A stretch of DNA of 10,175 bases from an uncultured Burkholderiaceae bacterium (GCA_938022295.1 CALIDR010000228.1:1-10175), one strand, 5' to 3'. Shown: positions 1-9,419, numbered from the stretch's first letter. A program made the numbers and translations. Notes: generated by a model from the letters alone, not told the origin.

Positions 1-3000
1 TGCGCCCGCCCGGGTGCGCGACGTGGTAGCGGCAGCCGCCGAGCGATCGCTGCAGCCAGTTGTCGACGACGTCGAACGTCAGCGGCGCGTGCACGCCGAT
101 CGTCGGGTGCAGCGCCGACGGAGGCTGCCAAGCGCGGTAGCGCACGCCGCAGACGAACTCGCCGATGCGCCCGGTGGGCTGCAGCGGCAGCGCGCGGCCG
201 TTGACGGTGACGACGTGGCGGTTGTCGTTCAGCCCCGTGACCTTGACCTCGAGCCGCTCGAGCGACGAATCGACGTAGCGCACCGTGGCGCCGGCCGCCC
301 CCTCCTCGCCCATCACGTGCCACGGCTCGAGCGCGTTGCGCAGGCTCAGCTCGAGGCCGGCCACCGCGACCTCGCCGACGAGCGGGAATCGGAACTCGAA
401 GTGCGGCGCGAACCACTGCGCGTCGAACGCGAAGCCGGCGTGCGCGAGCTCGGCCAGCACGTCGTCGAAGTCCATCTTGACGAACGTGGGCAGCAGGAAG
501 CGGTCGTGCAGCCCGGTGCCCCAGCGCGTCAGGCGCTGGGCGCCGGCCGTCGTGTACGGCTCGCGCCAGAACCACGCCACCAGCGCACGCAGCAGCAGCT
601 GCTGCACGAGGCTCATGCGCGCGTGCGGCGGCATCTCGAACGCGCGCAGCTCGAGCAGACCGAGGCGGCCGTTGGCACCGTCGGGCGAGTAGAGCTTGTC
701 GATGCAGAACTCGGCGCGGTGCGTGTTGCCGCTGACGTCGATCAGCAGGTTGCGCAGCGTGCGGTCCACCAGCCACGGCGGGCACTGGCCGTAGACGCTG
801 AGCTGGCGCTCGATCTCCTGCAGCGCGATCTCGACCTCGTAGACCTGGTCGTCGCGCGCCTCGTCGATGCGCGGGCTCTGGCTCGTCGGCCCGATGAAGA
901 GACCCGAGAACAGGTAGCTCAGGCTCGGGTGGTTGTGCCAGAACGTCAGCAGGCTCGCGAGCAGGTCGGGGCGGCGCAGAAACGGGCTGTCGGCCGGCGT
1001 CGCGCCGCCGAGCACGAAGTGGTTGCCGCCGCCGGTGCCGGTGTGGCGGCCGTCGAGCATGAATTTCTCGGTGCTGAGCTTGGTCTGGTGCGCCGCCTCG
1101 TAGAGGAACTCGGTGTGGTCGACGAGCTCGTCCCAGTCGTGCGCCGGGTGGATGTTGACCTCGATCACGCCCGGGTCGGGCGTGACCTGCAGGATCTTCA
1201 GCCGCGGGTCGCGCGGCGGCGGGTAGCCCTCGAGCACGATCTGCATGCCGAGCTCGGCGGCCGTCGCCTCGACCGCGGCCAGCAGCGCGAGGTAGTCCTC
1301 GAGGTGCGCCAGCGGCGGCATGAAGACGTACAGCACGCCGCTCTCGCCGCCGTGCTGCGCCTCGGCCTTCGGGCCGTTCATGCGCTGCGGATCGCGCACC
1401 TCGACACACAGCGCGGTGCGCACGATCCACGACGCGCTCTCGCCGCGCTGCGGGAAGGCGTCGGTGCCGCGCGGGTGCGGCCCCACCGGCGTGTGCGGCC
1501 CGGACGCCACCGGCCACCAGCCGCCCTGCCCTTCGCCCGGCGCACCCTCCCCGAGCGCCGGCCACTCCTGGCCCTGCAGCGCCACCGCGCCGCCTTCGGC
1601 GTAGCCGCGGCCGACCTGGTGCGCGTCGTAGCCGGGGCCGCCGGCCTGCGCGCGCAGCACCGCGGCGGCCGGCAGCGCGCCGCGCGGCGCGAACGGATCG
1701 TGCTCGAGGTGAAACGGGTACTCGCTCGCCTTGACCCAGGGCAGCGAGTCGAGCGGCAGGCGGTAGCCCATCGGCGAGTCGCCGGGGATCAGGTACAGCC
1801 GCTCGTCGCGCACGAACCAGCGGCCGGTGATCCACTTCGGCCCCGCCGTGCCGACCTGCCACTCGCGCTTGAGCGGCAGCACGTAGCCGACGACGTGGTC
1901 GAGCCCCTGGTCGAACACGCGGCGCACCCGCGCGCGCTCGAGCTCGTCGTCGAGCTTGCTGTCGAACGGGTCGACGTTCACCGGCAGCCGGCGCTCGCGC
2001 CACAGGTAGTACCAGGTGTCCTCGTAGCCGGGTACGACGTACTTGCGGTCCAGGCCGAGCCGCGCGGTGAGCGTTTCGATGAAGCGCTTCGCGTCGGCGT
2101 CGGTGTAGCGGTGCGGCTCGCGCTCGTCGGCGAACAGGGCCGGGTCGTGCCAGCACGGCTCGCCATCGGCGCGCCAGGCCACCGTCAGCGCCCAGCGCGG
2201 CAGCTGCTCGCCGGGGTACCACTTGCCCTGGCCGAAGTGCAGGAAGCCGCCGGCGCCGTACTTGGCGCGCAGCTTGTGCACGAGGCCCTGCGCGACGCCG
2301 CGCTTGGTGGGCCCGAGCGCGTCGGTGTTCCACTCGGCGCCGTCGCGGTCGTCGACCGAGACGAAGGTGGGCTCGCCGCCCATCGTCAGCCGCACGTCCT
2401 GCTGCCGCAGGTGGGCGTCGACGTCGTGGCCGAGGTTCAGGATCGCCTGCCACTGCTCGTCGGTGTAGGGCTTGGTCACGCGCGGCGATTCGTAGATGCG
2501 CGTGATCGCCATGTGGTGGCTGAACTCGACCTCGGCCTCGTCGTGGGCGCCGGTGATCGGCGCCGCGCTCGACGGCTCGGGCGTGCACGCGACCGGGATG
2601 TGGCCCTCGCCGGCGAGCAGGCCGGAGGTCGGGTCCAGCCCGATCCATCCGGCGCCGGGCAGGTAGACCTCGCACCAGGCGTGCAGGTCGGTGAAGTCGA
2701 CCTCGGCGCCGCTGGGCCCGTCGACCGCCTTCACGTCGGGCTTGAGCTGGATCAGGTAGCCGGAGACGAAGCGCGCCGCGAGCCCCAGGTGGCGCAGCAG
2801 CTGCACGAGCAGCCAGCCGGTGTCGCGGCACGAGCCGCAGGTCTTCTCGAGCGTCTCCTCGGGCGTCTGCACGCCCGGCTCCATGCGGATCAGGTAGCCG
2901 ATCTCGCGCTGCAGGCGCTGGTTGAGCTCGACGATGAAGTCGATCGTACGCCGGCGTTCGCGCGGGATGCTGGCGAGGAACGCGCCGAAGCGTGGCGTCA

Positions 3001-3367
3001 GCGGCAGCTTGGCGAGGTACGGCAGCAGGTCGTGCTTCAGCCCGGTCTCGTAGTCGAACGGGAACTGCTCGGCGTCGGGCTCGAGGAAGAAGTCGAACGG
3101 GTTGTAGACCGCCATCTCGGCGACCAGGTCGACCGTGACCTTGAACTCCGCCGTCTTCTCCGGGAACACGAGCCGCGCGAGGTAGTTCGCGAACGGGTCC
3201 TGCTGCCAGTTGACGAAGTGGGCGGCCGGCTCGACGCGCATCGAGTAGCCGAGGATCGGCGTGCGGCTGTGCGGCGCGGGACGCAGGCGCACGATCTGCG
3301 GCGACAGGCCGACGCGGCGGTCGTAGCGGTAGTGGGTGACGTGGTTCAGGGCGACGTGGATGGCCAC
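1..3367 (-). CDS. Transglutaminase-like / DUF2126 putative amidoligase (C-terminus cut by window edge)
   Basis: Cytosolic-looking enzyme of unproven reaction. I read 1,122 codons with no stop; the last visible residues are HPGGR, typical of the end region of this roughly 1,100-residue family, so only a short tail is missing. Residues about 1-85 match the bacterial transglutaminase N-terminal domain (HVTHYRYDRRV near the start). About 150-250 is a transglutaminase core with a complete Cys-His-Asp triad: C180 in TCGSCRD, H229 in DLHAWCEVY, D245 in GLDPTSG. From about 300 onward is DUF2126, including VIEVNIHP (E736) and GRHTGTGGGNH (773-783), the latter resembling glutamine-synthetase-like ligase motifs. 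Pfam describes DUF2126 as a putative amidoligase. No signal peptide or membrane segment is visible. The GTG start is chosen because a GGAGG site lies 4-5 bases upstream and no in-frame ATG is nearby. It follows comEC on the same strand after 111 bp. The family assignment is firm; the substrate is unknown. Confidence 0.93.
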   Translation of the reverse strand, partial: MAIHVALNHVTHYRYDRRVGLSPQIVRLRPAPHSRTPILGYSMRVEPAAHFVNWQQDPFANYLARLVFPEKTAEFKVTVDLVAEMAVYNPFDFFLEPDAEQFPFDYETGLKHDLLPYLAKLPLTPRFGAFLASIPRERRRTIDFIVELNQRLQREIGYLIRMEPGVQTPEETLEKTCGSCRDTGWLLVQLLRHLGLAARFVSGYLIQLKPDVKAVDGPSGAEVDFTDLHAWCEVYLPGAGWIGLDPTSGLLAGEGHIPVACTPEPSSAAPITGAHDEAEVEFSHHMAITRIYESPRVTKPYTDEQWQAILNLGHDVDAHLRQQDVRLTMGGEPTFVSVDDRDGAEWNTDALGPTKRGVAQGLVHKLRAKYGAGGFLHFGQGKWYPGEQLPRWALTVAWRADGEPCWHDPALFADEREPHRYTDADAKRFIETLTARLGLDRKYVVPGYEDTWYYLWRERRLPVNVDPFDSKLDDELERARVRRVFDQGLDHVVGYVLPLKREWQVGTAGPKWITGRWFVRDERLYLIPGDSPMGYRLPLDSLPWVKASEYPFHLEHDPFAPRGALPAAAVLRAQAGGPGYDAHQVGRGYAEGGAVALQGQEWPALGEGAPGEGQGGWWPVASGPHTPVGPHPRGTDAFPQRGESASWIVRTALCVEVRDPQRMNGPKAEAQHGGESGVLYVFMPPLAHLEDYLALLAAVEATAAELGMQIVLEGYPPPRDPRLKILQVTPDPGVIEVNIHPAHDWDELVDHTEFLYEAAHQTKLSTEKFMLDGRHTGTGGGNHFVLGGATPADSPFLRRPDLLASLLTFWHNHPSLSYLFSGLFIGPTSQSPRIDEARDDQVYEVEIALQEIERQLSVYGQCPPWLVDRTLRNLLIDVSGNTHRAEFCIDKLYSPDGANGRLGLLELRAFEMPPHARMSLVQQLLLRALVAWFWREPYTTAGAQRLTRWGTGLHDRFLLPTFVKMDFDDVLAELAHAGFAFDAQWFAPHFEFRFPLVGEVAVAGLELSLRNALEPWHVMGEEGAAGATVRYVDSSLERLEVKVTGLNDNRHVVTVNGRALPLQPTGRIGEFVCGVRYRAWQPPSALHPTIGVHAPLTFDVVDNWLQRSLGGCRYHVAHPGGR

Positions 3368-3371
3368 GGGG

Positions 3372-3378
3372 TTCCTCC
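3372..3378 (-). promoter_or_regulatory. Shine-Dalgarno of the transglutaminase gene
   Basis: Read on the minus strand this is GGAGGAA, ending four bases before the GTG codon at 3367. It decides the start, since no ATG occurs in frame near the conserved N-terminus. Confidence 0.75.
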
Positions 3379-3402
3379 GGTCCTTTGCTCTGCCGCCGGT
3401 GC

Positions 3403-3418
3403 AGCAACTTCCAGACCA
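3403..3418 (-). promoter_or_regulatory. Candidate sigma-54 (-24/-12) promoter
   Basis: On the minus strand the bases read TGGTCTGGAAGTTGCT. The sigma-54 consensus is TGGCACG, four bases, TTGCW. The invariant GG and GC are present at the right separation; the three middle bases of the -24 box differ. The expected transcription start is near 3392, about 25 bases before the GTG start of the transglutaminase gene and just upstream of its ribosome binding site. I saw no convincing sigma-70 hexamers in this 111-bp gap. No enhancer site for an activator such as NtrC was identified, so this remains a motif match. Confidence 0.4.
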
Positions 3419-3478
3419 TCGGCACCGGTTCGGTGCGGTGCATCGTGCACGCCTGTGGTGCGGCGTGCCGACGCCGTC

Positions 3479-5896
3479 TCAGTCGTCGCCCGGCGGGGTC
3501 CAATGCCAGTATCGCCTTGCGCGCTGCCGCTCGCAGGTCGGCGTCCCGCCGTCCCACCGCCAGGCGCCGCAGAGGTCGCTGCGCGCCAGCGCGACGCCGC
3601 GTTCGGCGTAGCGCGCGAGGACGTCGGGCGCCGGGTGGCCGAAGCGGCTGCGGTAGCCCGCCTGCACGACGGCGTGCGCCGGCGCGACGGCGTCGAGGAA
3701 CGCGCCGCTGGACGACGTGCGGCTGCCGTGGTGCGGCACGAGCAGCACGTCGCTGCGCAGGCCCGCACCGACGCGCAGCGCCAGCGCCGCCTCCTGCGCC
3801 GCCTCGATGTCGCCGGCCAAGAGCGCGCTGCGCCCGCTCGCATCGGCCACGCGCAGCACGCAGCTCAGCGCGTTGGGCTTGAGCGGCCGCGCGTGGTCGG
3901 CCGCCTCGGGATGCAGGATCTCGAACGCGACGCCGTCCCACGTCCAGCGACGGCCGGCGTCGCAGCGATGGTGCGCGATGCCCGAAGCGCGCAGCGCATG
4001 CGCGTCGTCGAGCGAGCTGACGAGCAACCGCACGGGCAGGGCCGCCATCACGGCCGCGGCGCCGCCGACGTGGTCGCTGTCGCGGTGGCTGAGCACGAGG
4101 ACGTCGAGCCGGCGCTCGCCGAGGGCCCGCAGCAGCGGCACCAGCACGCGCTGGCCGGCGTCGCTGTCGCGCGAGTAGCGCGCGCCCGTGTCGTAGAGCA
4201 GCGTGTGGCCTCGCGTGCGCACGAGCACCGCGTTGCCCTGGCCGACGTCGGCGGCGACGACGTCGAAGCGCCCGGCCGCCGGCCGCTCGACGGCCGGGGC
4301 CAGCAGCGGCAGCGCGAGCGGCAGCGCCAGCAGCCGCAGCCGCCACGGCAGCGGCGCGACGAGCAGCAGCGCCGCCAGCAGCCCGGCCGCCTGCGCCCAC
4401 GCCGGCGCGGCCGGCGCCGTCCACACCGCCGCCGGCCACGCCGTCAGCATCGCGAGCACCCGCGCCAGCATCGCGACGAGCCCGGCGCCGAGCTCCCACA
4501 GCGGCGGCCAGACGACCCCCGCCAGCGCCAGCGGCGTGATCGCCAGCGTGACGAGCGGGATCGCGACCAGGTTGGCGACGAAGCCGACGACCGAGACCTG
4601 CCCGAACAGCACCAGCGTCAGCGGTGCGAGGCCGACGGTGGCCACGAGCTGCGTGCGCAGCGCCCCCCGCACGGCGGCCGACGAGCGGTGGCGCCAGCCC
4701 TCGGCGGCATGGGGGGCGCGGCCGGTGACCGGCTCCGAGGCCATCAGCAGCCCGACGGCGACGAACGACAGCCAGAACCCCGGCTGCAGCATCGCCCACG
4801 GATCGGCCACCGAGACGACGACCCCCGCCGCGAGCAGCACGAGCGGCCACGGCCACGCCGCCCCGGCGCTGCGCAGCAGCGCCGCCGTCGCCAGCATCCA
4901 CACCGTGCGCTGCGCCGGCACGCCCCAGCCGGCGAACACCGCGTACGCCGCCGCGGCGGCGACGCCGCCCCAGCGCGCGGCGGTCGGTGCCGGCAGCCAC
5001 AGCGGCAGGTGCTCGCTGCGCCGCCACGCGGCGCCGATCAGCGCCGCCGCGCCCCAGGCGAACATCGTCACGTGCAGCCCGCTGATCGCCATCAGGTGCG
5101 CGGTGCCCGAGTCGCGGAACAGGTCCCAGTCGTCGCGCGCGATCGACGCCTGGTCGCCGACCGCGAGTCCGGCGAGCACGCCGGCTGCGCGCGGGTCCGC
5201 GAGGCGCGCGAAGAGCGCGTCGCGCACGCGCTGGCGCCAGCGGTCGACGGCGTGGCCGGCGCCGCGCGCGAGCAGCACCGGCGGCGGCGTGCGCGCCGTC
5301 GTGCGCACGTAGCCGGTGGCGCGGATGCCCTGCTCGAACAGCCAGAGTTCGAAGTCGAAGCCGTGCGGGTTGCGGTGGCCGTGCGGCGCGCGCAGCCGCG
5401 CCGTCAGGCGCCAGCGCTGGCCGGCCTCGACGTCGAACGCCGGGCCGGCGAGCAGCGCGTCGTCGTGCCAGCCGCGGTACCAGCCGAGCGACACCCGGCG
5501 CGGCACTGGCACGGGCTCGCCGCGCAGCGTGGCCCGTTCGACCTCGAACACGAAGCGCACGCCGTCGGCGACGTGCCGCGGCAGCCCGGCGACGACGCCG
5601 ACCAGCTCGACGTCTTCGCCTTCGAGCGCCGGCGGCAGCACCTGCTGCAGCCGCTGCTGCGCAAGCAGCGTGGCCCAGGCGAAGCCGAGCGCGGCGAGCG
5701 CCGGCAGCGCCATCGCCCGCAGCGGCGGCCAGCGCACCGCCACGGCGAGGCCCGCGAGTGCCGCGGCGCCGAGCGCCCAGGCGAACGTCGGGGTCGGCAA
5801 CGCGCCCTGACGCAGGTGGACGGCGACGCCGGCGAGCCAGGCGGCGGCGAGCAGCGCGATCCCGATGCCGTCGAGGGATGCACGCCGGGCCTGCAT
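3479..5896 (-). CDS. comEC: ComEC/Rec2 family DNA uptake channel protein
   Basis: Inner-membrane protein that in naturally transformable bacteria carries single-stranded DNA into the cytoplasm. The 805 residues are full length for the family. The N-terminus has hydrophobic segments (about 10-85) followed by a soluble DUF4131-type region to about 190. The Competence domain (about 225-490) contains the signature HLMAISGLHVT (I271-H275) and many hydrophobic helices. A metallo-beta-lactamase-like domain (about 510-790) carries DVGQGNAVLV, SHRDSDHVGG (H604, D606, D608, H609) and LLVPHHGS, so the metal-binding motif looks intact; in some ComEC proteins this domain is thought to act as a nuclease on the non-transported strand. 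The ATG at 5896 lacks a clear Shine-Dalgarno. It is divergent from the RidA-family gene, with a 59-bp gap. No other competence gene is present here. Confidence 0.96.
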   Translation of the reverse strand: MQARRASLDGIGIALLAAAWLAGVAVHLRQGALPTPTFAWALGAAALAGLAVAVRWPPLRAMALPALAALGFAWATLLAQQRLQQVLPPALEGEDVELVGVVAGLPRHVADGVRFVFEVERATLRGEPVPVPRRVSLGWYRGWHDDALLAGPAFDVEAGQRWRLTARLRAPHGHRNPHGFDFELWLFEQGIRATGYVRTTARTPPPVLLARGAGHAVDRWRQRVRDALFARLADPRAAGVLAGLAVGDQASIARDDWDLFRDSGTAHLMAISGLHVTMFAWGAAALIGAAWRRSEHLPLWLPAPTAARWGGVAAAAAYAVFAGWGVPAQRTVWMLATAALLRSAGAAWPWPLVLLAAGVVVSVADPWAMLQPGFWLSFVAVGLLMASEPVTGRAPHAAEGWRHRSSAAVRGALRTQLVATVGLAPLTLVLFGQVSVVGFVANLVAIPLVTLAITPLALAGVVWPPLWELGAGLVAMLARVLAMLTAWPAAVWTAPAAPAWAQAAGLLAALLLVAPLPWRLRLLALPLALPLLAPAVERPAAGRFDVVAADVGQGNAVLVRTRGHTLLYDTGARYSRDSDAGQRVLVPLLRALGERRLDVLVLSHRDSDHVGGAAAVMAALPVRLLVSSLDDAHALRASGIAHHRCDAGRRWTWDGVAFEILHPEAADHARPLKPNALSCVLRVADASGRSALLAGDIEAAQEAALALRVGAGLRSDVLLVPHHGSRTSSSGAFLDAVAPAHAVVQAGYRSRFGHPAPDVLARYAERGVALARSDLCGAWRWDGGTPTCERQRARRYWHWTPPGDD

Positions 5897-5955
5897 CGGG
5901 CCAGTGTAGGATTCGGGGTTTTCACTGCCTTCCCCCTCCGACAGGGGTTGCCGCC
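5897..5955. promoter_or_regulatory. Divergent intergenic region between comEC and the ridA-like gene
   Basis: This 59-bp gap must hold the start signals of two divergent genes unless promoters lie inside the coding regions. On the plus strand TAGGAT (5907-5912) is a possible -10 box for the ridA-like gene; on the minus strand TACACT (5903-5908) is a possible -10 box for comEC, overlapping it. Neither has a good -35 hexamer at normal spacing. If both are used, the two promoters would compete for the same bases. This is weak motif evidence. Confidence 0.3.
5943..5947 (+). promoter_or_regulatory. Shine-Dalgarno of the ridA-like gene
   Basis: AGGGG ends eight bases before the ATG at 5956. The open frame continues upstream of this ATG, and this site, together with where family similarity starts, fixes the start. 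Confidence 0.6.
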
Positions 5956-6429
5956 ATGGCCACGTCCCCCGCCTCGGTTCGCGCGCGCCTGCAGGCGCTG
6001 GGCATCACGCTGCCGCCGCTGGCGGTGCCGGCCGCGGCCTACGTGCCATTCGTGCGCACCGGCGACCTCGTCTTCGTCTCCGGCCACATCGCGCGCCGCG
6101 ACGGCAAGCCCTGGGTCGGCCAGCTCGGGCTGACGATGACGACCGAGGAGGGCAAGGCGGCTGCGCGCGCGGTCGCGATCGACCTGCTCGGCACGCTCGC
6201 CGCGGCGCTCGACGGCGACCTCGACCGCGTCGTGCGCATCGTCAAGCTGCTCGGGCTCGTCAACAGCACGCCCACGTTCACCGAGCAGCACCTGGTGGCC
6301 AACGGCTGCTCGGAACTGATCGGCGAGGTGTTCGGCGCCGCCGGCGCCCACGCGCGCAGCGCGTTCGGCGTCGCGCAGCTGCCGATGGGCGCCTGCGTCG
6401 AGATCGAGCTGGTCGCGCAGGTGCGGTGA
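5956..6429 (+). CDS. RidA family protein (YjgF/YER057c/UK114, longer YjgH-like type)
   Basis: Small cytosolic trimer-forming protein family. Classical RidA hydrolyses reactive enamine/imine intermediates such as 2-aminoacrylate released by pyridoxal-phosphate enzymes. This protein has 157 residues, longer than the roughly 128 of E. coli RidA, and begins with an extra segment (RARLQALGITLPPLAVPAAA) typical of the longer subfamily. YVPFVRTGDLVFVSGHI (about 29-45) is the first strand region. Near the C-terminus, R134 in ARSAFGVAQLPMG and E149 in CVEIE are 15 residues apart, matching the spacing of R105 and E120 that matter for deaminase activity in RidA. Activity is therefore plausible, but members of this longer subfamily are poorly characterised. 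Its stop codon overlaps the dsbB start. Confidence 0.93.
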   Translation: MATSPASVRARLQALGITLPPLAVPAAAYVPFVRTGDLVFVSGHIARRDGKPWVGQLGLTMTTEEGKAAARAVAIDLLGTLAAALDGDLDRVVRIVKLLGLVNSTPTFTEQHLVANGCSELIGEVFGAAGAHARSAFGVAQLPMGACVEIELVAQVR

Positions 6430-6953
6430 GCGCGGCCCGACCGGCACGCTGGTTCGCCGCCGGCGCCGCGCTGAGCCTCGGCGCGGTCGGCGCGGCGCTG
6501 GTGTCGCAGCACGTGTTCGACATGCAGCCCTGTCCGTGGTGCGTGCTGCAGCGGCTGATCTTCGTCGTCGTCGCCGCGGCCTGCGGGCTCGGGCTGGTCT
6601 GGTCGTCGGCGCTCGGCCGCCGCGTCGCCGCCGGGCTCGCGCTGCTGGCGTCGGCGGCCGGCGTGGCCGCCGCGGTGTGGCAGAACCAGGTCGCGGCGCA
6701 GACCGAGTCGTGCGCGCGCACGCTGGCCGACCGCATCGTCAACGCCACCGGACTCGACGGGCTGCTGCCCGAGATCTTCCAGGCACGCGCGAGCTGCATC
6801 GACGCCGCCGTCGACCTGCTCGGGGTGCCGTACGAGTTCTACAGCCTCGCGCTGTATCTCGTGCTCGCCGCCGGCGCCGCGTGGCTCGTCGCCAGCGGCG
6901 GCGGCGCGCAGCGGACGAGCCCGGCGGGCGGCGCGCAGGTCAGTCGTACTTGA
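6426..6953 (+). CDS. dsbB: Disulfide bond formation protein B
   Basis: Inner-membrane quinone reductase that reoxidises periplasmic DsbA and passes the electrons to the respiratory chain. The 175 residues show four hydrophobic segments (about 10-30, 41-60, 65-86, 137-160). The first periplasmic loop has the redox pair C36-P-W-C39, followed by Q42-R43, the arginine that in E. coli DsbB (R48) contributes to quinone interaction. The second loop has the partner pair C96 and C124. All four essential cysteines are present. The GTG start overlaps the ridA-like stop as GTGA, implying translational coupling. A C-terminal tail rich in Gly, Ala and Ser follows the last helix. The 3' end overlaps the convergent pterin dehydratase gene by 14 bp. 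DsbA is not in the window. Confidence 0.95.
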   Translation: MSAARPARWFAAGAALSLGAVGAALVSQHVFDMQPCPWCVLQRLIFVVVAAACGLGLVWSSALGRRVAAGLALLASAAGVAAAVWQNQVAAQTESCARTLADRIVNATGLDGLLPEIFQARASCIDAAVDLLGVPYEFYSLALYLVLAAGAAWLVASGGGAQRTSPAGGAQVSRT

Positions 6954-7329
6954 TGTACTTGAAGCGCGGGTCGTCCGGCGTGCCTTCGAGCGCCGAGCCT
7001 TCGATCGCGCCGGGCTGCCAGAGGATGACTTCCTCGATCTTCCGCGCGAGCTCGAAGTCCTTGTCGGTCACGCCCTTGGCGGCGTGGTTCATCAGCTTGA
7101 CGTTGACGAACGCGTAGGACACCGTCAGGTCGGGGTGGTGCCACGCCGCCTCGGCGAGGTGGCCGATCGCGTTGACGACCATCAGCGTGCCCTTCCAGCC
7201 GCTGGTCTTGTACTTGCGGCGGATCCAGCCGTCCTCGTAGGTCCACTTCGGCAGTTCGTCCTTCAGCCGGGCCTCGATCTCGTCGGGGCCGTAGACCTCG
7301 TCGGCCGTCTTCTTGCGCCACTGGGCCAT
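6940..7329 (-). CDS. 4a-hydroxytetrahydrobiopterin dehydratase-like protein (pterin carbinolamine dehydratase)
   Basis: The family dehydrates 4a-hydroxytetrahydropterin during pterin cofactor recycling after aromatic amino acid hydroxylation (bacterial phhB, animal PCD/DCoH). In 129 residues I see H64-H65-P66-D67 and H82, with an 18-residue spacing between first and third histidine equal to that of the catalytic H61, H62 and H79 of mammalian DCoH, followed by GVTDKDFELARKIEE, the usual last helix. The active site therefore looks intact. Beyond residue 103 there is an extra tail (WQPG to FKYIKYD) not present in the minimal roughly 100-residue form. No phenylalanine hydroxylase gene is adjacent, so the physiological partner is unclear. 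The ATG is supported by a GAGGAG site six bases upstream. It shares its strand with acs but is separated from it by a terminator. Confidence 0.9.
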   Translation of the reverse strand: MAQWRKKTADEVYGPDEIEARLKDELPKWTYEDGWIRRKYKTSGWKGTLMVVNAIGHLAEAAWHHPDLTVSYAFVNVKLMNHAAKGVTDKDFELARKIEEVILWQPGAIEGSALEGTPDDPRFKYIKYD

Positions 7330-7335
7330 GCGTCG

Positions 7336-7341
7336 CTCCTC
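7336..7341 (-). promoter_or_regulatory. Shine-Dalgarno of the pterin dehydratase-like gene
   Basis: On the minus strand this reads GAGGAG, six bases before the ATG at 7329. It is a strong site and fixes the start within a much longer open frame that continues upstream. Confidence 0.75.
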
Positions 7342-7362
7342 GTGCTCTGACGGCACGCAGTA

Positions 7363-7377
7363 TCGGGCGGCGCCCGA
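7363..7377. repeat. Short inverted repeat upstream of the pterin dehydratase-like gene
   Basis: The plus strand reads TCGGGC, three bases, GCCCGA: a perfect six-base-pair inverted repeat. On the minus strand it abuts GATACT (about 7359-7364), a possible -10 box. It could be an operator or simply a GC-rich hairpin; there is no T run to make it a terminator. Confidence 0.3.
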
Positions 7378-7396
7378 CACCCTGATCGGGAGCCGG

Positions 7397-7427
7397 AAAA
7401 GCGACGGGCCCCGCGCGGGGCCCGTCG
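7397..7427 (-). terminator. Intrinsic terminator of acs
   Basis: Positions 7402-7412 pair perfectly with 7417-7427 (an 11-bp GC-rich stem, CGACGGGCCCC with its complement) around a four-base GCGC loop. On the minus strand the hairpin is followed at once by TTTT (7400-7397). It begins 16 bases past the acs stop codon. The plus-strand side has no T run, so it should act only on acs transcription. It separates acs from the pterin dehydratase-like gene. Confidence 0.85.
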
Positions 7428-7442
7428 TCGCCGGCCGCCCGG

Positions 7443-9413
<1,971 letters not shown>

Positions 9414-9419
9414 CGATGT

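Noticed and set aside
3438..3450. Inverted repeat GTGCA-TCG-TGCAC between comEC and the transglutaminase gene
   Set aside because: Only five base pairs, no T run on either strand and no match to an operator I recognise; expected by chance in this composition.
14..6133. A 2,039-codon plus-strand open frame antisense to the transglutaminase and comEC genes
   Set aside because: Its translation is a low-complexity mix of Arg, Ala, Val, Glu, Gln and His with no domain, it crosses two well-supported genes and their gap, and such frames arise in high-GC DNA because stop codons are rare opposite GC-rich coding sequence.
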